This document shows, in pieces, positions 1 through 9,960 of a stretch of 64,000 nucleotides of DNA. The notes beneath the pieces are model-generated. The model did not search any database. It had not been told where the DNA came from and saw nothing but the letters and a program-made list of their open reading frames with translations. Every line of letters starts with the position of its first letter. Position 1 is the stretch's first letter. Made by a program: the position numbers and the translations under genes. Origin of the DNA: Typhlomys cinereus (Eukaryota > Chordata > Mammalia > Rodentia > Platacanthomyidae); contig JALPQD010000137.1 of NCBI GenBank assembly GCA_023101885.1, positions 248,001 to 312,000 of the forward strand, given 5' to 3'.

Positions 1-112
1 TTATGCAGGATAAATTCTAAATGTATTCTTTATGAATAGAAAAATGTACACATTAAGCTATTGAGATAGAAACACAGATGAAGAACGCTTTTTAATATTT
101 AAAAGTTAGTTC

Positions 113-173
113 AAGGGATTGTGTAGTTCAAGTTCACTGGTAAAGCACTTGCCTAACATGTTTAACCAGGTTT
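113..173 (+). mobile_element. ID-like SINE fragment
   Basis: The stretch ACTGGTAAAGCACTTGCCTA with the following GGTTTGGGG resembles the ID element head (AGTGGTAGAGCACTTGCCTAGC). Diverged and truncated by copy 1 of the B2-like SINE. Confidence 0.5.
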
Positions 174-424
174 GGGGCTGAAGAGATGGCTCCAGGGTTA
201 AGCCTCTGCCTTGAAAAAAGAAAGATCTGGGTTTGGATCCCAGATCCCATGTAAAACCACCAGGCAGAAATAACATAGACCTGTACTTCTGGCCCTAGAA
301 GGCAGAGCAAAAAAGTGGTAAAGCAATCCAGGATAATTCTCAGTTACTCTAGGTGTTCACAGGCACACAGGGTGCTCTCTGATATACATGGACACACACA
401 GGCAAAAAAAAAAAAAAAAAAAAA
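174..424 (+). mobile_element. B2-like tRNA-derived SINE, old subfamily (copy 1)
   Basis: Starts GGGGCTGAAGAGATGGCTCC, giving a tRNA-type A box, with a B box near GGGTTTGGATCC. The body ends in the ...TTCACAGGCACACAGGGTGCTCTCTGATA segment typical of the older subfamily here, then a short CA-rich part and an A22 tail. It directly follows an ID-like fragment. Confidence 0.8.
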
Positions 425-811
425 GACTTGTTACCCAACACTATAGATGTAGAAAAGAGCTAAATTCAATTTTTTAAAAATTCATTTATAATACAAATTT
501 AACAACCCTAATCCCCAAATCCTAAATATCAAATTCAAAATCTGACATTTTTTGAATTCCACCAAGGTGCCAGAGGTAAAAATCCCAAACTGACACTATG
601 AAGTCAACAAGTAGGTACATTAAAGATAGTGCACAAAATTACCCTTGGGCCTATGCATCAAAGGTGTGCATAGTAAATCTGTGAAACAATGAAATTTCAT
701 GTCTAGACTCTGGGCCCCATCCCTAAGACACATCATTAGTATATGTAAATATTCCAAAAAAATTACTAACCATTTTGGCCTCAAGCATTTTGGGTAAGTA
801 TTCAGTTTATA

Positions 812-966
812 GGGCTGGAGAGATGATTCAGAGGTTAAGACTCTCCTCGTAAGCAGAAGGTCCTGAGTTCAGATCCCAAGACCCACATAAAAAACACTAG
901 GCGGAAACCGCAGGGGCCTGCATTTCCAGCCCTAGGTGGNAAAGCTATCCTGGGTGCTCTGGCAAC
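812..966 (+). mobile_element. B2-like tRNA-derived SINE, truncated (copy 2)
   Basis: GGGCTGGAGAGATGATTCAG begins the tRNA-like head, followed by CCTGAGTTCAGATCCC (B box) and about 75 bp of body. The 3' half and tail are missing. The only ambiguous base of the window (N at 940) is inside it. Confidence 0.75.
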
Positions 967-2146
967 TGATGTGTTCTAACCATTTTTATGTTGCTGCCTT
1001 TTTCAATCCCGAGCTCCCTGGGATCCCGACCACCTCTTTCTTTGCTCTGTCTGGGTTGTCTGGATTTCCTTGCTGGCTTCTGATTGCTTATGATGTTAGT
1101 TTGCATTCTGTCTCCTACTACACAGCAAATAGATCTTTTTTACTTTTGCTTTGCTTTGCAGATCAGTTTCAAAGTGCCCCCTTCCACCCCAGCCCAAAGA
1201 CTATCTGCATTGCTGGTCTCTGCCAGTCCTGCTCTGACCTCCCCCACCCCCACGATCCATTGCTTTTTTCATTCTTTCATAGCAGCCCCTGCCTGCCACT
1301 TCCCCGCCATGCCTCTGTGGCCTTGCCTCTCTTTCAAGTCCAGGTTGGAATCTTTTCATCACGTCGCCTCCGCCTGAAAGGACTTCCAATTTTTCCCCCT
1401 CTCCACTTAGATTTATGGCCCTTGTCAGGCCTTCCTGCCGTGGCCTCTGACAGCCCCTGCCTTTCCTAACATCAGATTCATTGCTGCTCCTGAGGTCCTT
1501 TAAGATTTTAATGCTAAGTCTATAAATTTTGCTTCCTTTCTGCTTTAACCTTTCTTCAGACCTTCCCATTGTCTGATGGGATGTCCCCCAGCATTGATTT
1601 GCAGCTCCATTGTGGCACTTTAGGGCAATTGGAGGAGGAGGGGTAGTTTGAAGGGATAGAAGGGGAAATGGGGAACATGCAGAAGTATTTAGATTTCCAT
1701 CAGCTCCAGCCATTTTTCAGGGTTTGATAGGGACTGACATTTTTCCTTCAAAGCTATGATTTGCTGAGGACTAGTGCTGGCTTTTCATTAGAACAGCATC
1801 TGAAAGTTAAGAGCCCAGGGTAAGGTGTATTGGTGAGCAGATACTCATCCACCCTTAATAAATGCATTGGAGCTTACATTTTTCCTCTTGCATGTGTCAT
1901 CTGGGGATTCTCTTCCATTTCCAACCCACACCAGCACTGCTTAAATCACTGATTTCTCTCCCAGGCAGACTTCTGCTGAAGAAACTTTTCACACCTTAAG
2001 ATAAGAAAGCTCCCAGTTGAGTGTGGTGGAAATGGCAACCACCTGGACATTTTAGGGGATCAGAAAGGGTCGTTGCAGGGAAATAAAGGACTTTCCTGCC
2101 CTGGGACCCTTGATGAATGAGTTGGAAGTTAGGTTTGAATGCTTTT

Positions 2147-2181
<35 letters not shown>

Positions 2182-3011
2182 TCAAAGCTGTTAACACCAC
2201 AGCATCCTTGGCCTGACTTTTCTCTGTGAGAGGGGAGTTTGGCCAGAAGACTGGAAGAGAAAGAGATGGAGGACGTTGGTATTTGAACCACTTTGAATCC
2301 ACTGCTCATTCAATTCTGAATTTATTCAGGGTGACTGTACATGTCCAGGGGGACAATGAAATATATAGTATGTGTGGAAGTCTTGCTTCCTCAGGCCAAG
2401 CTTTTGTCATCTGATGCCACTTGTCGCTAAGCACTCACTCCATTTTCTTGTTTGGATTCCAGGACTGAGAGTCCTTGGGTCACCGAGGCCTTGCATGTGT
2501 TTCAAGTCTGTCTTTGAGTTAATTTTAAATGTTCTATGGATGATCCCCATTCCTTGGCCTCCACAACACACATACACATGCACACACATGTGGGCCCACT
2601 CGTATGCAAGCATGTATGTATCCCATACTCATATGTGCATAAAAGTGGGGAAAAAAGAAGGCAAAGATTACATTAGAATTCCCTGTTCCTCACCTCTCTA
2701 TCTTTATTCTCTCCCATCTAGTATTCAACTGTACTTTCCCATTGTTCTTGAATTCAGCTGAAGGACTTATTCTGCTCAATGAGATATTAACATATGTAAT
2801 GCAAGCCAAGGGTGTAAATATTTGCACTGGGGACTGCCATCATGTGCTTCTGCCCTCACCAGGAGAAAAACATGCACCGTTGAGTCTACTGGCCAAGGAG
2901 CAGGAGAGACATGAGAGGTGACCCTCGGTCCACTCAGCTAACCTGGCACAGCTCAGTATAGATCACTTTGCCCCTACTCAATACACAGGTTATGTGAGAG
3001 AGTGTATTACT
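967..3011. other. Intergenic, no supported gene
   Basis: Mostly unique, pyrimidine-rich in 1000-1700, with a T26 run near 2153-2178 and a CA/TG-rich patch at 2565-2635. Short ORFs on both strands (including one spanning the N at 940) have no recognisable content. Confidence 0.6.
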
Positions 3012-3409
3012 TGTGTGATTTTTTTTTTTAGAAAACTCATTGAGGTTTTTTTTTATATGGAGGAAGAATTTACATAAAACTCATCATTTTAACCATTTTA
3101 AAGGGTTCAGTGGTATTCCAGTCACAATGTTGAACAACTATTACTACCATCTCTCATTGCAGAATATTTTCATTACTTCAAAGGACATCCTGAATTCTCT
3201 GAGCAGTCCCCTGGCTCAAGCAACCATTTATTTACTTTCTGTCTCAATGGATGTACCCATTCCGGATCTTTCACATAAATGGAATCAGATGACTTGTGAC
3301 CCTTCAAATATACTTAACTCTAGTTAATGTGTGGAGAGTGCTGTGGTTATGTGCACTATTGAATATGTGAATATGAATATGATATTGAATATCTTCTTCT
3401 ATCACTCTC
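3012..3409 (-). mobile_element. Ancient L1 (L1M-type) 3' end, part 1
   Basis: The plus strand reads as the complement of an old mammalian L1 3' region (CATTTTAAAGGGTTCAGTGG, then ACTTTCTGTCTCAATGGATG, then CATAAATGGAATCAGATGAC). It is continuous in content with parts 2-4 (3640-4377, 7126-7216, 7651-7945) once the inserted elements are removed. Confidence 0.8.
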
Positions 3410-3639
3410 CAGCTTGTATTTTGAGACAGGGTCTCCCAGTATCTAAACTAAATTGATCTCACCAATTTGGTCAGTCTGACTGGCTAGCAACCTGCTGTGT
3501 CAGTCCCTCTCCCCACCTCCGTGCTGTTATTATAGCATGTCCCCACGCCAGACTTTCACATGGGTTCACAGCGGTCCAAACTTAGATCTTTATGCTTGCA
3601 CAGCAAGCACTGAACCATCTTCCCAGACACAACTTTATG
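3410..3639 (-). mobile_element. B4-type SINE inserted in the ancient L1
   Basis: TTGAGACAGGGTCTCCCAGT, a B1-like region, is followed by an ID-like end (TGCTTGCACAGCAAGCACTG then AACCATCTTCCC). The ID-B1 fusion order is that of B4 elements on the minus strand. Confidence 0.75.
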
Positions 3640-4377
3640 TGTGTTATTTAGCACAGTGATTTTTGAGGTTCAGCTATATTGTGACACATAGTTCTTAAGA
3701 ATTTTTATGCCTTAATAACATTCTGTCATATGAATTTATTGCTTTTTGTTATCCAGTCAATATATTTAGATTGTTTATTTTGGTTATTGCAAATAGAGAT
3801 ACTATACATATTTCTATATAGGTTTCTTTTTTTTTTTTTGGAATGAGTATTTCCATATTGTTTGGGAAATATACTTTGGAGTGGAATTGCCAGTACTGAT
3901 GAGGATTCTAGCCAGTTCTGATGATGACTCTATATTTAATTTTGCAGTTGTCAACAAACTATTTTACATGATACCTGTACCATTTTATACTCTTACTAAC
4001 CATTTATATAGGAGGCTCCAGGTTCTCCACACCCTTGCTATCATTGGTATATTTAGTTTTATGTATTTATTGATGACTTCATCTTTGTAGATGTGAAGTA
4101 CTATGTCACTGTGATTTCAATTTGTATTATCACTAAGTCTAATGATGTTGAACAATTTTTTTTCATGTACTTGTTTCTCGTTGGAGAAAAGTCAATTGTA
4201 ATCATTTGCCCAACTCTCCTCCTACATCCCACTTAAACAAACAATAAGCAAGGTTGCTTTATTACTGTTAAGTTGAAAGAGTTCTTTAGATATTGATTTC
4301 CTAAACCTTTATCTGATATATTGCAAATATACTTTCTTACTCAGTGGGTTGATACATTCATTATTTTTCTTGTCATT
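3640..4377 (-). mobile_element. Ancient L1 (L1M-type), part 2
   Basis: Continues the same L1 on the far side of the B4 insertion: GGAGTGGAATTGCCAG, then CTCCACACCCTTGCTATCAT, then CATTTGCCCAACTC, then the AGAGTTCTTTAGATATTGAT stretch, all recognisable old L1 complement landmarks in the right order. Its reading frame is broken throughout. Confidence 0.85.
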
Positions 4378-4800
4378 ATGATCAATACCTAAAAAAGAAA
4401 TTTAGAGGATTTATTTTGACTCACAGCTTAAAGGGATAAACTCCATCATGGCAGGGAAGGCATGACTCCATGGTGGTGAGCGCTTGTTACTCATGTCTCT
4501 GAGGATCAGAAAACAGAGATGAGACAGGAATAACCCTCAAGTTTCCTAAAGATCCACCTCCTCCAACAAGGTCTTACCTCTCCGTGGTAGGCTCAGCAGT
4601 GGGTATACAACCAAACACAATGACTGGCCCTCTCCCAGAATCTCTCAGTAGCCAATAGTACAGAGTAAGAAGCAGGACATCCTGAGCTGCACCCCCCAAA
4701 GAGCTGATTGATGGATGACACAGCCAGTCTTGTGCAGGCTCAGAGCAGGTAATAGTAGCTGCTGTGAGTTTCATGGTTTCAATGACTATGTTGTACCTGG
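4378..4800 (+). mobile_element. Rodent interspersed repeat (family not named), copy A
   Basis: Has the pattern AGAGGATTTATTTTGACTCA, then CATCATGGCAGGGAAGGCAT, then ATCCACCTCCTCCAACAAGG, shared with copies at 7217, 24001 and 42290. Such elements are widespread in rodents. I cannot assign the family without a library search. Inserted in the L1M. Confidence 0.6.
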
Positions 4801-5039
4801 AGAAAGGCTTTTCTCAGCCCTTATCCTGCTGTTCAGCCCTCACATGCTTCTCTCTGCAATGCTCCCTTAAAGGGGGCAGTATGTTTTGTTTTGAACTGAG
4901 CTCTTCAACTGTCACTTATTCTTAACATCGCCTCTAATGTTGAGTCTGCACTCACCACTGTTCAAAGAGAGGCTTCTCTCATTAAGGCTGAAAGTTTTTG
5001 TCTGTGGTATAGATGCAGATACTCAGCAGGAAGTCTGAT

Positions 5040-6655
5040 GCTTGATCGGGTTAAATAATAGTAAAAAGTTCCCTACTCTGCCTATGACCTCTCCAGATAT
5101 GGGGTTTTGGCCAGGTATATGGTACCAGGCAGGAATTCCCTTTTGTGAAACAGGCATCAAATCCAATCAGGGAGCAGTTGGTTTCCCCTGTAACCAGTCT
5201 GCCACTACTGCACTAGTGGGTGTATCTTGCCTGGCTAGTTAGTATTTTAGCTTGTAGTGTTCATAGCAGGGTAAGACCATTGATGCATTTTCCCCCCAGT
5301 AGCCTGCAGAACTCTTTCTGACCCCGTGAAAAGTAGCCAGGAGTGAAGTTTTCAGCTTAGTTTCTAATGTGATTTCTTTAAATCTTGCTACCATGGTGTG
5401 TGTGTATCTCCAGCAGAAGTATCTTATCATTTAGTTCTGGTGGTAACCAAGAGGAATGGCAAGAGTCTGTATTAATTTGGGGTCCTCTGGGACCTTGCTG
5501 AACAAGTTCTGTGGAGGGGGTCCACACCTAGTTCTGCAATTTTCCTGCTACTTCTTGAACTAGTATTATTAATGCTAACCATGTAAGATGGCTCCATTCA
5601 AACTCTGTGTTATACTTTTTAAATTAGGTTGTCACATAATAGGTTTCTATGTAGTTTTCCCCTTTTTCTTTAATTTAGCTAGCTTTTCCCACTGCCTGCT
5701 GCAACTCCTACATCCCCACCACCCATCTCCCTTCTTAAATAGATATTCCCCCTCTTCTCTTTTCTGCCTGTGTTTTATTATACTCTCTTTCTTATAGCAC
5801 TCCCTTCAATATTGCCTCTCTAATTTCCTGACTTCCAGTGGTATTCCAAGTTAAACTCACAGAACTAAAGTGTCAAAGCTAATGTCTGTATATGAGAAAG
5901 AACATGTGATATTTGTTTTTCTGGGGCCTGGTTTATCTCACCCAGTGTAATTTTTTTGAGTTCCATCCATTTACCTGCAAATTTTATAATTTTAGCTTTT
6001 ATAACTGGATAAAATCCCATTGTATAAATGTGCCACATTTTCATTCTCAGTTCATCAGTTGATGGACATCTAGACTGCTTCCATATCTTAGCTATTGTGA
6101 ATAATGGACCAATGGTTGTTCTCTGTAGTAGAATTTACAGTCCTTTGGGAATCTGCCCAGGAATGGTATAGCTGAGTCATAAGGTAATTTTATTTCTATT
6201 TTTTTCTGAGAAATCTCCAGACTGATTTCCAAAGTGCCTACACTCATGTACAGTCCCACGATCAGTGCATAAGAGTTTTTCTTTTCCCACATCCATGCCA
6301 GCATTGTTTGTTGCATTCTTGATTGTGGCCATTTGTCTGAGGTAAAAATCAATCTGGAAGTAGTTTTAATCTGTATTTCCCTGATGAAACGGATGTTGAA
6401 TACTTTTAAAAGTGTTTTTTGGAAAATTTTCCATTTGATTCCATAGCCCACTTTTATTTTAAATTAGGGATTTTTTGTATTAGTTTTTTCTAGTTTGATG
6501 CAGATTTTTCTCCCATTCTAGGAGGAGCCTTTTCACTTGAGTGGCAGTTTCTTTTGTTGTACAGAAGCTTTTACTTTTGTCGATTATTGGTCTTATTCTC
6601 TGAGTTGACATGGTTATCTTACCAAAAACAGTCCTCGGATCCAATACAATTGCAA
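5040..6655 (-). mobile_element. Younger rodent L1, 3' part (ORF2 end and 3' UTR)
   Basis: Read on the minus strand it gives decayed ORF2 C-terminus (EWEKNLHQT-like, IREIQIKTT, LPYDSAIPFLGRFPKDCKF, KMWHIYT-type) and then an L1 3' UTR. Landmarks such as AAGACCATTGATGCATTTTC and TTAGTTCTGGTGGTAACCAA on the plus strand are typical of rodent L1 3' UTRs. Several stops and frameshifts make it non-functional. Its 3' boundary may extend to about 4830. Confidence 0.75.
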
Positions 6656-7125
6656 TAAAAATTCTGGAGCCAGTCTTCATAGGAATAGAAAAAAAAAATC
6701 TTAAAATTTACATGGAAGCACAAATCAAATAAAACAAAACAAAAAACCAAGGATTTAGTCAAACAATTCTGAAAAAAAGAAATACTGCAGGAAGTGTCAC
6801 CATACCCTATTTCAAGCTATACTGCAGAGCTATCATAATAAAAACAGCATGGTACTGGCACCAAAAAAAAAGCATAGATCAAATGATTGAAATAGGGAAG
6901 CCATGTAATAACAGCTACCTGATTTTTGACATGTCAAAAATATACATTGAAGAAAGGAAAGCATCTTCAACAAATGGCTCGGGAAACCTTGATATCAACA
7001 TGTAGAAGAATTAAACTAAGTCCTTACCTTTCACCTTGAGCAGACTCATTTCCTAGGTTAAAGACCTTAGCATAAGACCTGATATATTGAAATGACTAGA
7101 GAAAAAAACAGGGAATATGCTGTAA
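6656..7125 (+). mobile_element. Inverted 5' segment of the same L1
   Basis: Here L1 ORF2 sequence runs in the opposite direction, with GAATAGAAAAAAAAAATC, then TCATAATAAAAACAGCATGG, TACTGGCACC (encoding the ...KTAWYWH motif) and GATTTTTGACATGTC. In ORF2 these lie just upstream of the part that begins at 6655 on the minus strand, so the two halves meet head to head. This is the classic result of twin priming during L1 insertion. Confidence 0.78.
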
Positions 7126-7216
7126 CATATGATCTTTGAAATTTTGTTGTCTGTACTTTTGGTATCATATCTAAAAATCTGCCAAATTCAAGGTTATAGA
7201 GATTTGTCCTGTGTCA
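7126..7216 (-). mobile_element. Ancient L1 (L1M-type), part 3
   Basis: TTTTGTTGTCTGTACTTTTG and GTATCATATCTAAAAATCTG correspond to the complement of old L1 ORF2, in sequence directly after the end of part 2 at 4377. This shows that 4378-7125 was inserted later. Confidence 0.75.
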
Positions 7217-7650
7217 GCTATTATCACTGTGACAAAATGCTGTATATGAATAATGTGAAGAGAGGATCATTTATTACAGCTCACAATTCAGAGGCATCAG
7301 CCAATGGTTGCTGACTCCATTGTTACTGGGTTGTGGTGAGACAACGTCAGGGATTAGATGAGCAGTGTTCTTCACACCATGGCGCCCAGGAAGTAGAGCT
7401 GGGAAGGGGCTGGGCACAAGGCATAGCTTTCCCCAGATAAGACCCCAGAGAGCTACTTCCTCCAACTAGAGCCCACCACTACATAATATCTTCATATTAT
7501 AGATACATCAAGAAATTCAAGCACTGAATTTAGGTTTAGTGCTTGAGGTTAGGTAAGAGCCTTCAGGGTCCTATCACTTCTCCTTGATTGGATCCATGAG
7601 CCTTTTAGGAGATACTCCATATCCAAAGCACAACATACTGCTGTCCCTGA
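7217..7650 (+). mobile_element. Rodent interspersed repeat, copy B
   Basis: Begins CAGCTATTATCACTGTGACA and AAATGCTGTA, then ATTTATTACAGCTCACAATT and CAGCCAATGGTTGCTGACTC, then GCTACTTCCTCCAAC. Same family as copies at 4378, 24001 and 42290. Confidence 0.65.
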
Positions 7651-7945
7651 CAGTTTAATTGTTAGAGTTCATAATATGCAGGCCTTTGATCCATTTTAAG
7701 TCAATTTTGGTATATCATATGAGACAAAAGTTTTTTTGTATGTACATATTCAATTATCTCGAAAAAGTCATTGAATTTAGGGGTTATGTGTCATGCAGCC
7801 TTGTTGTGACAACAGGCCATTGATACAAAGATTATCTTTTCTTCTTTTTATTCTATGCATTGTCTCTGTTAATCACCATGTTCTAAGGAAGATGTTGAGT
7901 CAGCTTTGTGGGAAGCTCATTTCGAAAATTGAAATAGGGTGTGGT
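7651..7945 (-). mobile_element. Ancient L1 (L1M-type), part 4
   Basis: AGGCCTTTGATCCATTTTAA followed by GTCAATTTTGGTATATCATA continues the L1M complement interrupted at 7216. The end is blurred by decay. Confidence 0.6.
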
Positions 7946-8039
7946 TATATTAGGAATTATGCCACTAGCAAGGATCTCAGGAAAGATAATTGCATGCACT
8001 GGAAACCTTGGGGAGTAAGACTGGATGAATGAAGGTGAA

Positions 8040-8275
8040 TATTCCTGTCAGTGGGGAGGTCTGAAGAGGGGCCACTTGGCATGCAGCAGAGGCCTGAATC
8101 CCCACAAGAGTAGACAGACCAGAAAGAACCCTGGGGCCCATAGAAGTAGACAGGCAGAAGGGTGGGAGGGAGTGGGATGAATTGACGAAGGGAGGGAAGA
8201 GGGACCGGAAGGAGGAAGGCAGGGGAAAGCACTCAATATGCTTATAAAACTAGGAAAAAATTAAAATTATTAAAA
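8040..8275 (+). mobile_element. L1 3' UTR-like polypurine fragment
   Basis: A G/A-rich stretch (GGGTGGGAGGGAGTGGGATG, then GGGAGGGAAGAGGGACCGG) ending in an A/T-rich tail AAAATTATTAAAAAAAG, as in rodent L1 3' ends. No target duplication confirmed. Confidence 0.4.
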
Positions 8276-8627
8276 AAAGAATTATGCTGCATTCCTGCCG
8301 ATATCTTTCATTGATTGGCTTTGAAGAAGAATGGACTCCTAATGATTTTCACCACGGTTTCTCCTCTGAGGTTTAGGAATCCTAGATAAAATTAAATACC
8401 CCTCAAAAACCTCAATAATACCTTATGTAACAATAATCACTAGGAAATGAAAGCAGCTTGGTTCCCCCTGGGCTTGGTCTGGCGCCTCCCTCACTGGGCC
8501 CAGAACAGAACTGAAGATGGAGTCAGTTTGTGAGACTGGACAAGTCAAAGCCTCCCTGGGCTTTTAGATCCGTAGCTGCAGAAGCCTGGCTGCTTCTTCA
8601 ATGTTCTCCTCCTCTCGGTCTTCTCAC

Positions 8628-8765
8628 CAGTTATATGGAGATAATACAATCAAACCGACCTCCAGAGGATATGATGAGGACTTAGGGACTTGATATTTGA
8701 AGCCTTTGGAAGAGCACTTGGCACGCAGTAAGCACACAGCAGGCAAATGTTTATTAACGAAGTCG
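8628..8765 (+). mobile_element. MIR remnant
   Basis: ATGGAGATAATACAATC..., GAGGATATGATGAGGACTTA, AGAGCACTTGGCACGCAGTA and AATGTTTATTAACG follow the order of the MIR 3' part. Confidence 0.7.
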
Positions 8766-9539
8766 TAAAACCGTCTTACCGTACACGATCCTCTGGGTCG
8801 AAGTGGCTGAGCCAAGCCTCATCCATCTTTAACCTCTTCTACAGCTGCCTTGCTTCACCAAGAGGTGTGGGAACCATTCTCCTGGACTTCAGTTTGGAAA
8901 GAAGCCTTGAGAGCAGAGATGGATGATGCAGAAGAGCTGCATGTTCCTTTTCTCCTTCAACTTAACTTGAGGGGCTGTGACAGCAGGTTCCTCTCTCTCT
9001 CTCACTACATCACTAGTTTCTCTCTGTCTGTTTAGAGACTGCATGGAAGGAAAGTGAACATTTCATCTTTATTTTCTGGGTTACTTTTGTTGTTCAGTTA
9101 TCAAGGTTTAGTTCGTTTACTTTGCTCTCCTACACCGACATTGGCTTTTGATAATGACACAGCTGATAGATAGCAAGAGACCCAAGGTGGATTATTTATT
9201 CTCCCTATGTAGAGGATTAGCTAGTTCTGAGCTTAATGGATTTTCATTGCAGCGTGCTTATGTATTTTTAGAGAGATTGAGAGGTTCTTTGACCTCTAAT
9301 ACCACATCACACAAGCTATTTGAAAAATCACATTAAATATCTGAATTTAAACCAATGAGTTCATGCCTATCTTTTCCAGTACTATCTCAGGAAGGGACTC
9401 TACTATCTATCTAGTGGTGGAAGTCAGAAACCTAGAAGCCACTTCTGATCTGTCACATTCCCCTGTGTGTCTAATTCATGCTCAGTTCTTTTCATTTTAC
9501 CTGGTAAATATTTCCTAGGTTTTTCTTTTAAACCTGTAT

Positions 9540-9960
9540 CTCACTTTCTAATTCAAGTTCCCATCATTTGCTCTTGATTTACTAATTTGCCTCCTGTCTG
9601 GTCTCTGTGCCAGGTTTGCTTTCCTTCTTGTTCTGTTTCCAGTAGATTCTGGACTGTCCTTTAAGGATGTATCTCAGTGACACACTCAGGAGGTTTTCTC
9701 TGCCCTTCCCACCACTTATCATGGTGACAGTTTTACTTATCTGTGAGTGATTTCTCAATTGCCACCTGTGTTATCCAATAGACACTAAGCTTTTGGGTGT
9801 TGTGGCTACATTTGATTCAGCTCATTTTTTCTACATCCCTTGCCCTCATCCCTATAGCACATAGACTGCATTCAGCAGCTGTTTCACACAATATTTACTG
9901 CAGAGTTTTGCACCTAGTAGGTACTAAATCACACTAGACATATCAATCAGTACTAAATAG
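9540..9960 (+). mobile_element. L2-like remnant
   Basis: Ends with ATCCCTATAGCACATAGACT and TTTTGCACCTAGTAGGTACT, in the pattern of the L2 3' end. Strongly diverged, start uncertain. Confidence 0.45.

Noticed and set aside
936..1469. 177-codon open frame covering the N
   Set aside because: Begins in a SINE fragment, contains an undetermined residue, composition reflects pyrimidine-rich DNA.
6092..6680. Minus-strand frames that look like a reverse transcriptase end
   Set aside because: They are decayed L1 ORF2 pieces, annotated as mobile element and not as a gene.
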